DNA from: Paenibacillus foliorum
GTDB lineage: Bacteria; Bacillota; Bacilli; Paenibacillales; NBRC-103111
Length of the DNA stretch: 64,000 nt
Direction of reading: 5' to 3'
Assembly (NCBI RefSeq): GCF_013141765.1
Contig: NZ_WHOD01000128.1
Span: 1 to 64,000, forward strand
In this document: positions 49,513-58,978 of the stretch, in pieces
Position numbering within the stretch: position 1 is the stretch's first letter
How the letters are laid out: each line of letters begins with the position of its first letter
Program-made: the position numbers and the translations under genes
The notes under the pieces: generated by a model
What the model saw: only the letters and a program-made list of their open reading frames with translations
Databases searched by the model: none
Told to the model about the DNA's origin: nothing

Positions 49513-51345
49513 TTAAGAGGCTTTTCCCGCTTTTCCGCCCTCTTTCGGAGCTCCTGTTATGTTTACAACCTCAAACAACTTCAATGCTGAGCTTTTCCCC
49601 TTCATTAGCTTCTCACCGGCAAAGTTATATTCGATATAATCCTTTGTCTGCTCATATGTGGACTCAGATACCCAAACTTGATTCGGACTAGCTGTCGATT
49701 CGATTCTTGCTGCAGTGTTGACATTGTCGCCAATTGCCGTATAGTCCACGCGTAAATAGGAACCGATATTTCCTACAACCACATCCCCCGTATTAATACC
49801 AATTCTTATACTCAGATTAATGCCATATTTAGCCTCAACATCTGCACGAACCTGCTCCATACCTTTTTGGATTTCATAGCCGGTCTTTACTGCATAATAA
49901 GCATGATTAGGTACATCCAATGGAGCATTGTACAAAATCATAGCTGCATCACCTATAAATTTATCGATGGTACCGTGATTTTCAAGAGCTCTTTCTGTAA
50001 TTAAATTGAACATCATATTCAAGAAATCAACAACTTCCTCCGGCTTAAGCTTCTCCGAAAGTGGAGTAAATCCGCTAACATCCAGGAACAGCAGCGTTAA
50101 CTCTCTTTTGATTCCGCCTAGCTGAATTTCCGAATCACTGCTTGCTATCTCTTTAACTAGATCTGGGGAGATGTAACGTCCAAATTGCTTGGTTATATAG
50201 TTTTTTTGCTTCGTTTCAAAGTAGGTTTTCATAGCTATGTTGCCTAAGTATGAAACTAATCCGCTCAAAACTGCCCCGATCGAATCTAAATAAAGATTGC
50301 TATAAGCGAAAGTTATGTACTGTGCTATCATAAGACCAACTGAAACGGAAAAAACCAGAATGATACCGGATATTGCCTTCAATTTCCACGTTAAGAAACC
50401 GAATAACAAAATCATTAATGCCGCTAATGCAACCGTCACAGAGCCGCTGACTGGTGTAATCGTTTTTTGATTCAGGATCTGATTCAAAATATTAGCATGG
50501 GCATAAACCAGATGCATATGGCGCTCGACCGGTGTTATCCCTTCATCCGAGCCTGGTGCGGTATAACCGACCAATATGATTCGGTCCTTAAATGTACTCG
50601 CTGGAATTTTACCATTATAAACTTCGGAAAAAGGAATGGTTTCAAAATCCTTCTCCACACCGTCCCACTTTATGAGCATTTGGGATTTAGGACTGTTTTG
50701 TTGTACGGGCATATTCAAATATTTAATTACATCCTCACCGGCTAATTGAGCCATAGCAAGTCCCATCGTAGGTAGAATACCTTCAGGTGTGTTGATCTGT
50801 AGCCAGTTAAAACGAATGATGCCATCTGTGTCAAATGCTGCATTGATATGCGCCTTGTTAGGAGATTTATTAATAGCGGGGATTGGATGCTGTACACCAC
50901 TGGCCATGAGCAGTTCGCCTTCTTTAACTTTAGTTGAACGAGCGAATTCATTCTCCAGTTCGGCATGGGAAGGAAAAACTATATTTTTATACTTTGCAAT
51001 CTCCTCTCCAAGCAACTTGTCGCTCTCTGGATTATTACTTTGCGAATAGAGCTCAATATCAAAACCAATGACTTTGGCTCCAGCTTTTTCTAGTTGGTTG
51101 ATCAACTGGGCATATACTTTGCGGTCCCAAGGATAGGGCCCAACCGCTTTGATCGATTCCGCATCAATACCAATCACCAAAATATCACCATGCGGCGCTC
51201 CAGTCATAGACTGCTTCATATTTATGTCGAATACTTGGTCGGATAGCACTTTCCATAGTCCAAAAGTAAGAAAAATCAAACAAATTAGCACAACAACTGT
51301 ATTACCAATTACGATCATTGCCGTTTTACTGATACCCTTTCTCAT
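49513..51345 (-). CDS. CHASE2-domain class III adenylate/guanylate cyclase
   Basis: A 610-aa membrane sensor. TM1 (about residues 10-31), a CHASE2 extracytoplasmic domain (about 40-295: DILVIGIDAESIKAVGPYPW, GFDIEL, GYTAPGSDEGITPVERHM), three transmembrane helices (about 300-370), and a class III cyclase domain (about 405-580). Catalytic features: FLDVSGFT (metal Asp), KFIGDAAMILYNAP (Lys for adenine, metal Asp), and DYTAIGDNVNTAARIES (adenine Asp, transition-state Asn and Arg). All are present, so it should be an active cyclase, by these residues an adenylate cyclase. GGAGGGG 4-8 nt before the ATG. First gene of an operon with FecR and NHL proteins. Confidence 0.92.
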   Translation of the reverse strand: MRKGISKTAMIVIGNTVVVLICLIFLTFGLWKVLSDQVFDINMKQSMTGAPHGDILVIGIDAESIKAVGPYPWDRKVYAQLINQLEKAGAKVIGFDIELYSQSNNPESDKLLGEEIAKYKNIVFPSHAELENEFARSTKVKEGELLMASGVQHPIPAINKSPNKAHINAAFDTDGIIRFNWLQINTPEGILPTMGLAMAQLAGEDVIKYLNMPVQQNSPKSQMLIKWDGVEKDFETIPFSEVYNGKIPASTFKDRIILVGYTAPGSDEGITPVERHMHLVYAHANILNQILNQKTITPVSGSVTVALAALMILLFGFLTWKLKAISGIILVFSVSVGLMIAQYITFAYSNLYLDSIGAVLSGLVSYLGNIAMKTYFETKQKNYITKQFGRYISPDLVKEIASSDSEIQLGGIKRELTLLFLDVSGFTPLSEKLKPEEVVDFLNMMFNLITERALENHGTIDKFIGDAAMILYNAPLDVPNHAYYAVKTGYEIQKGMEQVRADVEAKYGINLSIRIGINTGDVVVGNIGSYLRVDYTAIGDNVNTAARIESTASPNQVWVSESTYEQTKDYIEYNFAGEKLMKGKSSALKLFEVVNITGAPKEGGKAGKAS

Positions 51346-51426
51346 TTAACCCCTCCAACCCAAAGTTTCGTACATAATCTTACCATAAATCCCTCCTAAA
51401 TACATGGAATTTCTACGAATTTTAAC

Positions 51427-51478
51427 AAAAAAAGCCCTTTTTCATAGGAATAAATCCCTAGAAAAAAAGGCTTTTTGT
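51427..51478 (-). terminator. Ferredoxin gene terminator
   Basis: Minus strand AAAAAGCCTTTTTTTCTAGG pairs with CCTATGAAAAAGGGCTTTTT and continues in Ts. It lies 13 bp past the ferredoxin stop. Confidence 0.8.
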
Positions 51479-51490
51479 CGAAAATGATTA

Positions 51491-51751
<261 letters not shown>

Positions 51752-51785
51752 TCATCCTAAAATATAATATAAAACAAGAGAAAGT

Positions 51786-52298
51786 TCAAATACTATTCTT
51801 CTTCATATGAATCTCGATCCACTCTGCAATTCCGCATATATCATCTATTTCCAAAAAAGGAATAGTTGCGGGCACTAGTTTCTTGAATGTTTCAAACGAT
51901 GCGACAGCAGCAGGAGGTTGGGGTAAGCTTCTTATAATTTCGGCTTGCTCTTCATTACGGAACAAAGCTATTTTATTATGAGCTCCGTTCTTGAAGCCTT
52001 CTACAAAAATGAGCTCATAGCTTTGTTCAACTTGGAGCATCGCCACGATGGGCTCTAGCTCAGTAACTTCCCGCCGGAATGCCATATAGGAATCAGGTGA
52101 GATGACAACTGTCGCAGCAGCTCCCGCTTCCCTGTAATGGGTGGAATCCGCTCCTTCAGCCTCTTTATAATGCCCATGCGCATCATGCTTAATCACAGCC
52201 ACCTTCAGACCTGAATTGGTAAAATGGGTTACCAATTTAGAAATCAGTGTCGTTTTACCACTATTTGAAAACCCCACGAACCCAATCACACTCGTCAT
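51786..52298 (-). CDS. mobB: Molybdopterin-guanine dinucleotide biosynthesis protein B
   Basis: A 170-aa P-loop GTPase that assists MobA in making molybdopterin guanine dinucleotide. Seen: VIGFVGFSNSGKTTLISKL (Walker A), KHDAHGHYKEAEGADSTHYREAGA (switch region), and the ELIFVEGFKNG motif. Starts 3 bp after the dinB stop, so it is co-transcribed and likely coupled to a DNA polymerase gene, an odd pairing since no moa, moe or molybdoenzyme gene is in the window. Confidence 0.92.
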   Translation of the reverse strand: MTSVIGFVGFSNSGKTTLISKLVTHFTNSGLKVAVIKHDAHGHYKEAEGADSTHYREAGAAATVVISPDSYMAFRREVTELEPIVAMLQVEQSYELIFVEGFKNGAHNKIALFRNEEQAEIIRSLPQPPAAVASFETFKKLVPATIPFLEIDDICGIAEWIEIHMKKNSI

Positions 52299-52301
52299 CT
52301 C

Positions 52302-53600
52302 TTACTTCTTATCCTCCAACCGATTTAACCTAAGATGATCCATTTGCAGAGACGTACCTCTTGCTTTGTGGTCGCGTATGAGCGATGATGGATCGTCTCC
52401 CAGCATACCCGCGGTCAATATCGCGCTTTCCCCGAATTTATCACGTAGAGCGTCCATCGCCTTATTAAGCTTCTCCCTCGAAGGCTGCTTCTCATAATCA
52501 AACAAATCCAATTGAACTACGGCCTCCGATTTATCCAATAAGTTTTGAAGCGTGATCCCAAGAAGCCGGACTGGCTTGCCTTTGGACCAATTCTCTTCAA
52601 ATAATTTACAAGACATGCTATAGATATCCTCTCGGTTTTCCGTTGGAGTCTTGAGTTTGGCGGCACGTGTAATTGTTCTCATATCAGGATCGCGAATAGT
52701 GATCTGTATGGTCTGAGCCAGCAGCATTTGCTTGCGGAGACGCCTTCCAACCTGATCGGATAAATTAAGAAAAACTCTGCGAATGTCAGATAAATCAGTA
52801 AAATTAACAGGAAGCGTTGTGGTATGACCGATTGATTTGCTTTGCTCGCGCTCCGGCTGAACAGGAGAATCATCCTCACCATTAGCTGAATGTCTTAATA
52901 TTACCCCCATTACACCGAAGTGCTCTCTAAGCAGCTTCTCCTCTGCCTTGGCAAGCTGACCCAGAGTAAGGATATTTAAACGCTTTAGCTTTTCTGCTGT
53001 CTTGCTGCCAATACCGTACAAATCGGCGCAGGGCAGATCCCACAATACCCGCGGCACATCTCGCTTTCTCAGTACGGTAAGGCCATTTGGCTTCTTCATA
53101 TCCGAGGCCATTTTGGCGAGCAGCTTATTGGGTGCCACACCAACTGAACAGGGTAGAAGCAGTTCCCCGCGAATACGACTTTGGATAAGCTCAGCAATTT
53201 CCAAAGGGGTACCGAATTGCTTGGACCCTGTAATGTCCACATAGCATTCATCGATTGACATGGCTTCCACTAAAGGTGAGTAGTTATATACAATATTCAT
53301 AAACGCATTGGAATATTGCCTGTACAAATCAAAATTCGGGCGAATAAGAATTAAGTCAGAGCATTTTTTCAGCGCTTGGCCAACCAGCATGCCCGTCTTA
53401 ATCCCCTTTGCCCTTGCGGCATAAGAGCAGGTGACGATAATACCTTTGCGCAGCTCCACACTACCGGCAACAGCGGTCGGTTTTCCTTTGTAAAGCTCAG
53501 GCTCAACAGCCTCGTGGACCGAGCAATAAAAAGCATTCATATCAATATGAAGGATCACTCTTCCGTTAACTGGATAAGCTTGATTATTATCATTGTTCAT
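52302..53600 (-). CDS. dinB: DNA polymerase IV (Y-family)
   Basis: Translesion polymerase, 432 aa. Catalytic residues: Asp in HIDMNAFYCSVH and the SIDECYVDIT pair; the palm-thumb contains CSVGVAPNKLLAKMASDMKKP; the helix-hairpin-helix is LYGIGSKTAEKLKRL. A C-terminal sliding-clamp-binding motif QLDLFDY is clear (about residue 382). The start is 14 nt from a ribosome binding site, but a 49-codon ORF upstream overlaps the first 11 bp and may supply it by coupling. mobB follows after 3 bp. I saw no LexA box. Confidence 0.95.
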   Translation of the reverse strand: MNNDNNQAYPVNGRVILHIDMNAFYCSVHEAVEPELYKGKPTAVAGSVELRKGIIVTCSYAARAKGIKTGMLVGQALKKCSDLILIRPNFDLYRQYSNAFMNIVYNYSPLVEAMSIDECYVDITGSKQFGTPLEIAELIQSRIRGELLLPCSVGVAPNKLLAKMASDMKKPNGLTVLRKRDVPRVLWDLPCADLYGIGSKTAEKLKRLNILTLGQLAKAEEKLLREHFGVMGVILRHSANGEDDSPVQPEREQSKSIGHTTTLPVNFTDLSDIRRVFLNLSDQVGRRLRKQMLLAQTIQITIRDPDMRTITRAAKLKTPTENREDIYSMSCKLFEENWSKGKPVRLLGITLQNLLDKSEAVVQLDLFDYEKQPSREKLNKAMDALRDKFGESAILTAGMLGDDPSSLIRDHKARGTSLQMDHLRLNRLEDKK

Positions 53601-53739
53601 ATTCAGCGCGGGAACTCCATAATATAGCTTGAATCATTTCAATTCTACTATGGACAGGCTCTGAATATATTTGAACATAATAGTAGGATGCAAATTCGGA
53701 ACCGGTAGTAGAGGTTCTGGCCAGAATAGTAGCAGACAT
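53590..53739 (-). CDS. 49-residue ORF upstream of, and overlapping, dinB
   Basis: Reads MSATILARTSTTGSEFASYY, then VQIYSEPVHSRIEMIQAILW and a short tail. AGGGGG lies 8 nt before the ATG. Its stop overlaps the dinB start by 11 bp, so translating it would bring ribosomes to dinB, whose own ribosome binding site is poor. No known family; it might be a true small protein of a dinB operon. Confidence 0.6.
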   Translation of the reverse strand: MSATILARTSTTGSEFASYYYVQIYSEPVHSRIEMIQAILWSSRAEYEQ

Positions 53740-53789
53740 GGAATTGCCCCCTATTAGAATGTAACTTCACATATAGCCGTTCATCTTTC

Positions 53790-53818
53790 AGCATACCTTC
53801 CTTGCATATTCAGGTCAA
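53790..53818 (-). promoter_or_regulatory. Promoter of the dinB operon
   Basis: Minus strand TTGACC (53818-53813), 17 bp, TATGCT (53795-53790), about 50 nt before the 49-codon ORF. Confidence 0.65.
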
Positions 53819-53923
53819 GCAACGTAAACCGCCTTTTTTGTGAAAATGATACCCTTTGATGGAATTATTGTGATATAATAATGAATCATATTTTGTGCAA
53901 GTCTTATAGCAGGAGGATAACCC

Positions 53924-55543
53924 ATGGCCAACTTCGTAAAAATATTCGACACTACTCTTAGAGACGGCACTCAAGGCGAAGGTATTAGCTTATCTGTCGA
54001 GGACAAGATGAAAATTGCCCGCAAGCTTGATTCCCTTGGAGTTCACTATATTGAGGGCGGCTGGCCCGGCAGCAACAATAAAGATATTGAATTTTTCACC
54101 CGTGTTAAGGAGCTTGGCCTCAAGCATGCAAAGGTTACAGCTTTTGGCAGTACCCGTCGCAAAGATACGCTGCCTGAGAACGACATCAATCTCAACCGTA
54201 TTTTGGAAGTTGGAGTGCCAGTTGCAACCATTTTCGGTAAATCATGGGATTTCCATGTGCACCAAGCTATCCAGACCACTTTAGAAGAAAATCTTTCAAT
54301 GATCTATGATTCCGTCCATTATTTGAAAAGTAAAGGCTTGGAAATCATCTACGATGCTGAGCATTTCTTTGACGGGTACAAAAACAATGCAGATTACGCT
54401 CTGCAAACCATAAAAAAAGCAGAAGAAGCTGGAGCAGATTGGATCGTTTTATGCGATACGAACGGCGGATCCCTTCCTCATGAAATAAGTGAGATTGTAA
54501 CAATTGTAAAACGGTTCGTCTCCATTCCTGTGGGCATTCATGCCCACAATGATTGCGAGCTCGGTGTTGCGAACAGCCTGGCAGCTGTAATGGCAGGAGC
54601 TACGCAAGTTCAAGGTACGATAAACGGGTTTGGGGAACGCTGCGGCAATGCAAATTTATGCTCAATCATACCTAATTTACAGCTAAAGCTTAACTACTCC
54701 TGTATTTCGGAAGAGCAACTACAAGGCTTGTCTAATGTTGCTCGTTATGTCAGTGAAATCGCTAATATGCATTTGCCTGTGAATCAAGCTTTCGTAGGCG
54801 CTGCAGCTTTTGCCCATAAAGGCGGAATTCATGTCTCGGCTATTCTAAGAAATGCGAGCACCTATGAGCATATTAAACCAGAGCTTGTCGGGAACAAGCA
54901 GCGAGTGCTTGTGTCCGAGCTGGCAGGTCAAAGCAATCTGGTATTTAAAGCTCAAGAGCTTGGATTGAATTTCGATAACAATAACGAACAATCACGTAAA
55001 TTAATTGAACAAATTAAAGAAATGGAGCATCAAGGCTATCAGTTCGAGGGAGCGGACGCTTCGTTAGAGCTTCTGATCCGAGATGCTTACGGGAAGCAAG
55101 AAGAATTATTCACCTTGGAATCCTTCAAGATAATAGTAGCTAAAAATGATGATCAACCTGTTGTCACCGAGGCCATTGTGAAGCTAAGCATAAACGGTGA
55201 ATCCGTCTATAATGCCGCAGAGGGCAACGGACCTGTTAACGCCCTTGATAACGCGCTGCGCAAATGCTTGTTGCAATATTACCCTGTACTCCAAGATATG
55301 CATCTCAGCGATTACAAGGTGCGTGTACTTGATGAAAAGGATAAAACCGCTGCTAAAGTTCGCGTGTTAATTGAATCCACTGATTTCCATAACACATGGA
55401 GCACCGTCGGCGTATCCGCTGATATTATTGTGGCGAGCGCAGATGCTCTAATCGATAGCCTACGCTACGCTCTAATCGGGAAAACAAGAAGCACCGTACA
55501 AATTGAAGAGCAAAAAGAACGTATCGGCTTGGTTAATCACTAA
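53924..55543 (+). CDS. cimA: (R)-citramalate synthase
   Basis: Makes (R)-citramalate from pyruvate and acetyl-CoA, a threonine-independent route to 2-oxobutyrate and isoleucine. Length 539 aa, typical for CimA of this type. Seen: [15 protein letters not shown] (residues 6-20), the [16 protein letters not shown] motif with metal-ligand histidines, HKGGIHVSA, and a C-terminal LeuA-type dimer/regulatory domain (about 400-530) that binds the feedback inhibitor, here probably isoleucine. AGGAGG precedes the ATG by 7 nt. 2-isopropylmalate synthase and homocitrate synthase share the fold, but the GWPGSN and DGYKNN features favour CimA. Single gene with a strong terminator. Confidence 0.93.
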   Translation: MANFVKIFDTTLRDGTQGEGISLSVEDKMKIARKLDSLGVHYIEGGWPGSNNKDIEFFTRVKELGLKHAKVTAFGSTRRKDTLPENDINLNRILEVGVPVATIFGKSWDFHVHQAIQTTLEENLSMIYDSVHYLKSKGLEIIYDAEHFFDGYKNNADYALQTIKKAEEAGADWIVLCDTNGGSLPHEISEIVTIVKRFVSIPVGIHAHNDCELGVANSLAAVMAGATQVQGTINGFGERCGNANLCSIIPNLQLKLNYSCISEEQLQGLSNVARYVSEIANMHLPVNQAFVGAAAFAHKGGIHVSAILRNASTYEHIKPELVGNKQRVLVSELAGQSNLVFKAQELGLNFDNNNEQSRKLIEQIKEMEHQGYQFEGADASLELLIRDAYGKQEELFTLESFKIIVAKNDDQPVVTEAIVKLSINGESVYNAAEGNGPVNALDNALRKCLLQYYPVLQDMHLSDYKVRVLDEKDKTAAKVRVLIESTDFHNTWSTVGVSADIIVASADALIDSLRYALIGKTRSTVQIEEQKERIGLVNH

Positions 55544-55560
55544 TCATACCGTCAATAACC

Positions 55561-55606
55561 AAAAGCGCGGCAGTACGGAATATCAAATCCGTACTGCCGC
55601 GCTTTT
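55561..55606. terminator. Perfect 19-bp terminator after cimA
   Basis: AAAAGCGCGGCAGTACGGA, 8-nt loop, and the exact complement ending in TTTT; works in both directions between cimA and the convergent thioredoxin gene. Confidence 0.92.
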
Positions 55607-55616
55607 ATATGTCTCC

Positions 55617-56156
55617 TCAACTGTTAATTAGCAGTTGTATTCGTTGTTCCAGCAAATCCGGAGGGAGAACATGTATCACATCACGAAGAATACCATGCTT
55701 GTCAATTAAGAAGCTGGTTGGAACAAACAATATCCGATACAATTCTGCACTCGTCCCTTTCTGATCCAGCAATACAGGGAAGGATAAATCATACTTCTTA
55801 ACAAACCCCTTTACGTCCTCAAGCCTATCATCTTTGGTAACGTTAACACTGTACAGATCCATTTGTCCACCGTATTTATCATACATTCGTTTCAAATCCG
55901 GCGCTTCCTCATGACAAGGTCCGCACCACGAAGCCCAAAAATTCACAATTAAAGGCTTCTCCCTCTCACCGCCAACTTCATATCCCTTCCCATCCAGCGC
56001 CTTTAACGTAAATGACGGCACTGGTTTATTCCTCGCCATTTCGGGAGGCCTGATACTCCCGGCAGCACTAACCTCTCGTTCGTTTTGAATCATCTGATAA
56101 GCGGCTAAGCCCACTAACAATAGAGCAATGATCACCGCTGGAAATTTTCGTTTCAT
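55617..56156 (-). CDS. TlpA/ResA-like extracytoplasmic thiol-disulfide oxidoreductase
   Basis: A 179-aa thioredoxin-fold protein anchored by an N-terminal helix (FPAVIIALLLVGLAAYQMI). The redox motif is NFWASWCGPCHEEAPDL (CGPC about residue 79), with the ResA-typical Glu in the WASWCGPC-x2-E context, and FVPTSFLIDKHG, which holds the cis-Pro. ResA reduces apocytochrome c in B. subtilis, but no ResB/ResC or cytochrome genes are near, so the target is unsure. AGAGGAG precedes the ATG. Confidence 0.9.
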   Translation of the reverse strand: MKRKFPAVIIALLLVGLAAYQMIQNEREVSAAGSIRPPEMARNKPVPSFTLKALDGKGYEVGGEREKPLIVNFWASWCGPCHEEAPDLKRMYDKYGGQMDLYSVNVTKDDRLEDVKGFVKKYDLSFPVLLDQKGTSAELYRILFVPTSFLIDKHGILRDVIHVLPPDLLEQRIQLLINS

Positions 56157-56343
56157 TATTATAGCTCCTCTAAATCAATTATTTCCCTCAATTGGAGTCT
56201 TATTCTTTTAGCTTAATTCATATTGTAACCAAAATGTTTCCCTGTTATTTGGATGCTTCCGTTTAATAAGTCATAAAGAATGACAACTTCGCCCTTAGGG
56301 CACATTATTTGTACACCATTGTTTTAGAGGAGACTTTCGACCG

Positions 56344-57648
56344 ATGCAAAAGACAAAGAATCGCAAGCTAAATATCACCTTCGAGAGCGATATGGAAACG
56401 GAAGCAGCTACAGCTCCTCCCCCTAATCAAAAGGATAAAAAAAGCAGCAAATCCAAAGGGCAAATATGGGAATTCATAGCGATTGCCACAGTTCCGTTAG
56501 TGCTTGTATTAGGCAACTCCATGCTGGTTCCTATTCTACCTGAGATGCAGGATAAGCTTGGGATCAGTAAATTTCAAAGCAGTCTCGTTATCACCTTATT
56601 CTCGGTAACTGCAGGTCTCGTTATACCGATCTCAGGCTACTTGTCAGACCGTTTTTCTCGAAAGGCCATTATGATCCCTTCCTTAATCATTTACGGAGCA
56701 GCAGGCGTTCTAGCAGGCTTTGGAGCTGTCTGGAACTCTTACACGATCATAATCATCGCAAGAGCCATTCAGGGGCTTGGCGCAGCTGGGACGGCCCCCA
56801 TAGCTATGGCATTGGCAGGGGATCTATATAAGGGAGGCACGGAAAGCAAAGCGCTAGGCTTAACGGAGGCATCCAATGGGATGGGCAAAGTACTAAGCCC
56901 CATCATCGGCACTTTGTTTGCTCTCATTGTTTGGTATGCTGCCTTTTTTGCTTTCCCTGTGTTTTGCTTGATCTCTTTGCTTGCTGTTATGTTTTTATTA
57001 AAAGAACCAAAAAAGGAACAACAGGCTCAAAAACTAAAACCCTACTTGAAATCGATCGGTGCTATTTTAAAACAAAAAGGTCGTTGGTTAATCACTGCAT
57101 TTTTCGCAGGTTCCTTGGCGTTATTCGTTTTATTCGGTGTACTCTTCTTTTTATCCAATATATTAGAGGAAGAACCCTACAAAATCGATGGTGTAAAGAA
57201 AGGGTTAGTGTTAGCCATCCCCTTATTGGGCATGGTCGTAACTTCTTACACAACCGGAGCGATGATCAAAAAGAATGGAACCTTAATGAGATGGTTGATG
57301 AATATCGGGCTTACCCTTATGACAATAGCGTTAGGTGCCTGTATTTTTATTTTAGAAAAAAACTTATATTTCTTAATTGGCCTGCTAACTATTAGCAGCA
57401 TCGGTACAGGCTTATTACTGCCATGCTTAAATACGATGATCACGGGTTCTGTTGAAAGACAACAACGAGGAATGATTACTTCCATTTACAGCAGCCTAAG
57501 GTTTCTTGGAGTAGCATTTGGTCCTCCCTTATTCAGCTGGATGATGGACATATCTCGTCAAATCGTGTTCATAACGGTGGCAAGCTTATCACTTCTGACA
57601 TTAGGCTTAGTATTCTTTCTTATTAAACCAAAGGGGCAGATCAACTAA
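56344..57648 (+). CDS. Major facilitator superfamily exporter
   Basis: A 434-aa MFS transporter with 12 predicted helices preceded by a hydrophilic, charged N-terminal extension of about 40 residues. Helix 2-3 loop motif GYLSDRFSRKAI, helix 4 ARAIQGLGAAGTAP, helix 5 LTEASNGMGKVLSPIIGT (a drug:H+ antiporter-type motif C: G-x8-G-x3-G-P-x2-G variant). Substrate unknown, probably a drug/H+ antiporter of the 12-helix group. GAGGAGA precedes the ATG at a longish 12 nt. Confidence 0.88.
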   Translation: MQKTKNRKLNITFESDMETEAATAPPPNQKDKKSSKSKGQIWEFIAIATVPLVLVLGNSMLVPILPEMQDKLGISKFQSSLVITLFSVTAGLVIPISGYLSDRFSRKAIMIPSLIIYGAAGVLAGFGAVWNSYTIIIIARAIQGLGAAGTAPIAMALAGDLYKGGTESKALGLTEASNGMGKVLSPIIGTLFALIVWYAAFFAFPVFCLISLLAVMFLLKEPKKEQQAQKLKPYLKSIGAILKQKGRWLITAFFAGSLALFVLFGVLFFLSNILEEEPYKIDGVKKGLVLAIPLLGMVVTSYTTGAMIKKNGTLMRWLMNIGLTLMTIALGACIFILEKNLYFLIGLLTISSIGTGLLLPCLNTMITGSVERQQRGMITSIYSSLRFLGVAFGPPLFSWMMDISRQIVFITVASLSLLTLGLVFFLIKPKGQIN

Positions 57649-57717
57649 AAAGCCTTCCTTCATGTTCCTAAAACAAATATAATATAGAGATCAAGCCTAA
57701 AAGGAATTTCAATCGCC

Positions 57718-58188
57718 ATGGTTAGAACGGTATTCATAAAAAAATCTACATTGGATCATATCACATGTTATTGCATGAAAAAAAAGCCGTATGAAGCATG
57801 CGGCTTTTTACTTGGTTCTCACGAAGCAGAGACTATTTATGCAGATGAATTTATACCCGTTACTAACATTGCTGAAAACGCTGTAAAAAGCTTTGTTATG
57901 GATCCGGCCGTGATGATCCCTATTGTTACGAATCATTCAAGTCATGTAAAACCCATTGTAGGAGTGCTGCATTCACATCCGACGGCTGCATCCATTCCTT
58001 CCGCTGAGGATTTGTACGCAGCATGGCTTCACATCCCAAGCCACTGGATTGTGTCTCTACAACATGATGAATGTTACGACATACAAGTATTTCATTACTA
58101 TAGGAATAATTTTGATGACTCATGCCGTACAGGTTCTTCCGACAAAATCAGTTATGCTGCACTAACCTTAAAAATCTTCGATTATTAA
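57718..58188 (+). CDS. JAMM/MPN+ metalloprotease (Mov34 family)
   Basis: A 156-aa JAMM-domain protein. Zinc-site elements: Glu in PYEACGFLLG (about residue 26), the HSHPTAASIPSAED motif (HxHP...PSxxD, about residues 82-95). All JAMM ligands and the catalytic Glu are present, so it should be an active isopeptidase/peptidase. In bacteria these often process ThiS/MoaD-like sulfur carriers, but no such carrier, E1-like enzyme or cysteine synthase sits beside it. AAAGGAA precedes the ATG at about 13 nt. Confidence 0.88.
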   Translation: MVRTVFIKKSTLDHITCYCMKKKPYEACGFLLGSHEAETIYADEFIPVTNIAENAVKSFVMDPAVMIPIVTNHSSHVKPIVGVLHSHPTAASIPSAEDLYAAWLHIPSHWIVSLQHDECYDIQVFHYYRNNFDDSCRTGSSDKISYAALTLKIFDY

Positions 58189-58190
58189 CA

Positions 58191-58231
58191 AAAAAACCTT
58201 CGGCGCAATATCATGCAGACCAAAGATTTTT
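58191..58231. terminator. Weak bidirectional terminator
   Basis: AAAAACCTTCGG and CCAAAGATTTTT pair at 10 of 12 positions around a 16-nt loop between two convergent genes. Confidence 0.5.
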
Positions 58232-58967
58232 ATTGCTGATAGCTTAAATGAGTGTATAAATCACCTAGATTGTGAATTTCTCTCGAATGGATTTCAATCA
58301 GCAGTTTACTCCATAGCTTTGCAGTCATCAGCGCATCCTCCAGCGCATGGTGGCGCGTTGTGACTTCAACGCCATATAGATCCAGCATCGAGTCCAAATC
58401 ATAGCTTTTTAGCTTCGGATTCAGCCATTTGGTTACCATCATAGTATCCAGAATGCGATGAGATAAATTAATCTTTGATGTTTTCCACAAGGCCGAATTC
58501 AAAAAATGCTTGTCATGTCCTGAACCATGAGCCACTAGAACCTTTTGCTGGACAAACTCCAGAAAATTCCGCAGCCCATAAAGTAAATCAGGAGCATCCC
58601 CGACCATTTCATTCGTAATTCCAGTTAAATGAACTATTTCCTCCGGTATGACTCTTTTGGGATTAACCAAACTATAGAAGGTTTGCTCTTCCATGATAGA
58701 ATCGCCATTAACTGATACTGCGCCAAATGAAATAATTTCATCCCCATTATACGGCGAAAAACCGGTCGTTTCCAAGTCGAAAACAACCAGTTCCACCGTA
58801 TCTAAGGGAATATCATATAAAGAGTTTTTCCGCTGCTCCTTCATGATGGATCGAATGAAAGCCATCTGCTGGGCGCTTTGCGCATTAAACATTGAAGTAA
58901 TGGCAGGTGTTATTCCGCCCATTTTGTATAGATGCCACATTCTTCCCGCAGGCTTCATGTCTTTCAT
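58230..58967 (-). CDS. DnaQ-like 3'-5' exonuclease (DEDDh)
   Basis: A 245-aa exonuclease domain protein. Exo I is VVFDLETTGFSPYNGDEII (about residues 62-80), Exo II includes VAHGSGHDKHFLN, and Exo III is RHHALEDALMTAKL, giving the four acidic ligands plus His. The N-terminal 50 residues are extra. It resembles DNA polymerase III epsilon-like or RNase T-like enzymes; the substrate is not told. Start is 11 bp from the stop of the DUF294 gene (AGGTGG ribosome binding site within), so they form an operon, a pairing common in Bacillales. Confidence 0.92.
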   Translation of the reverse strand: MKDMKPAGRMWHLYKMGGITPAITSMFNAQSAQQMAFIRSIMKEQRKNSLYDIPLDTVELVVFDLETTGFSPYNGDEIISFGAVSVNGDSIMEEQTFYSLVNPKRVIPEEIVHLTGITNEMVGDAPDLLYGLRNFLEFVQQKVLVAHGSGHDKHFLNSALWKTSKINLSHRILDTMMVTKWLNPKLKSYDLDSMLDLYGVEVTTRHHALEDALMTAKLWSKLLIEIHSREIHNLGDLYTHLSYQQ

Positions 58968-58978
58968 TACAATACCAC

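Noticed and set aside
53740-53923. LexA (SOS) box before dinB or cimA
   Set aside because: I found no CGAAC-N4-GTTCG-type site; a partial GAAC at about 53780 lacks the second half.
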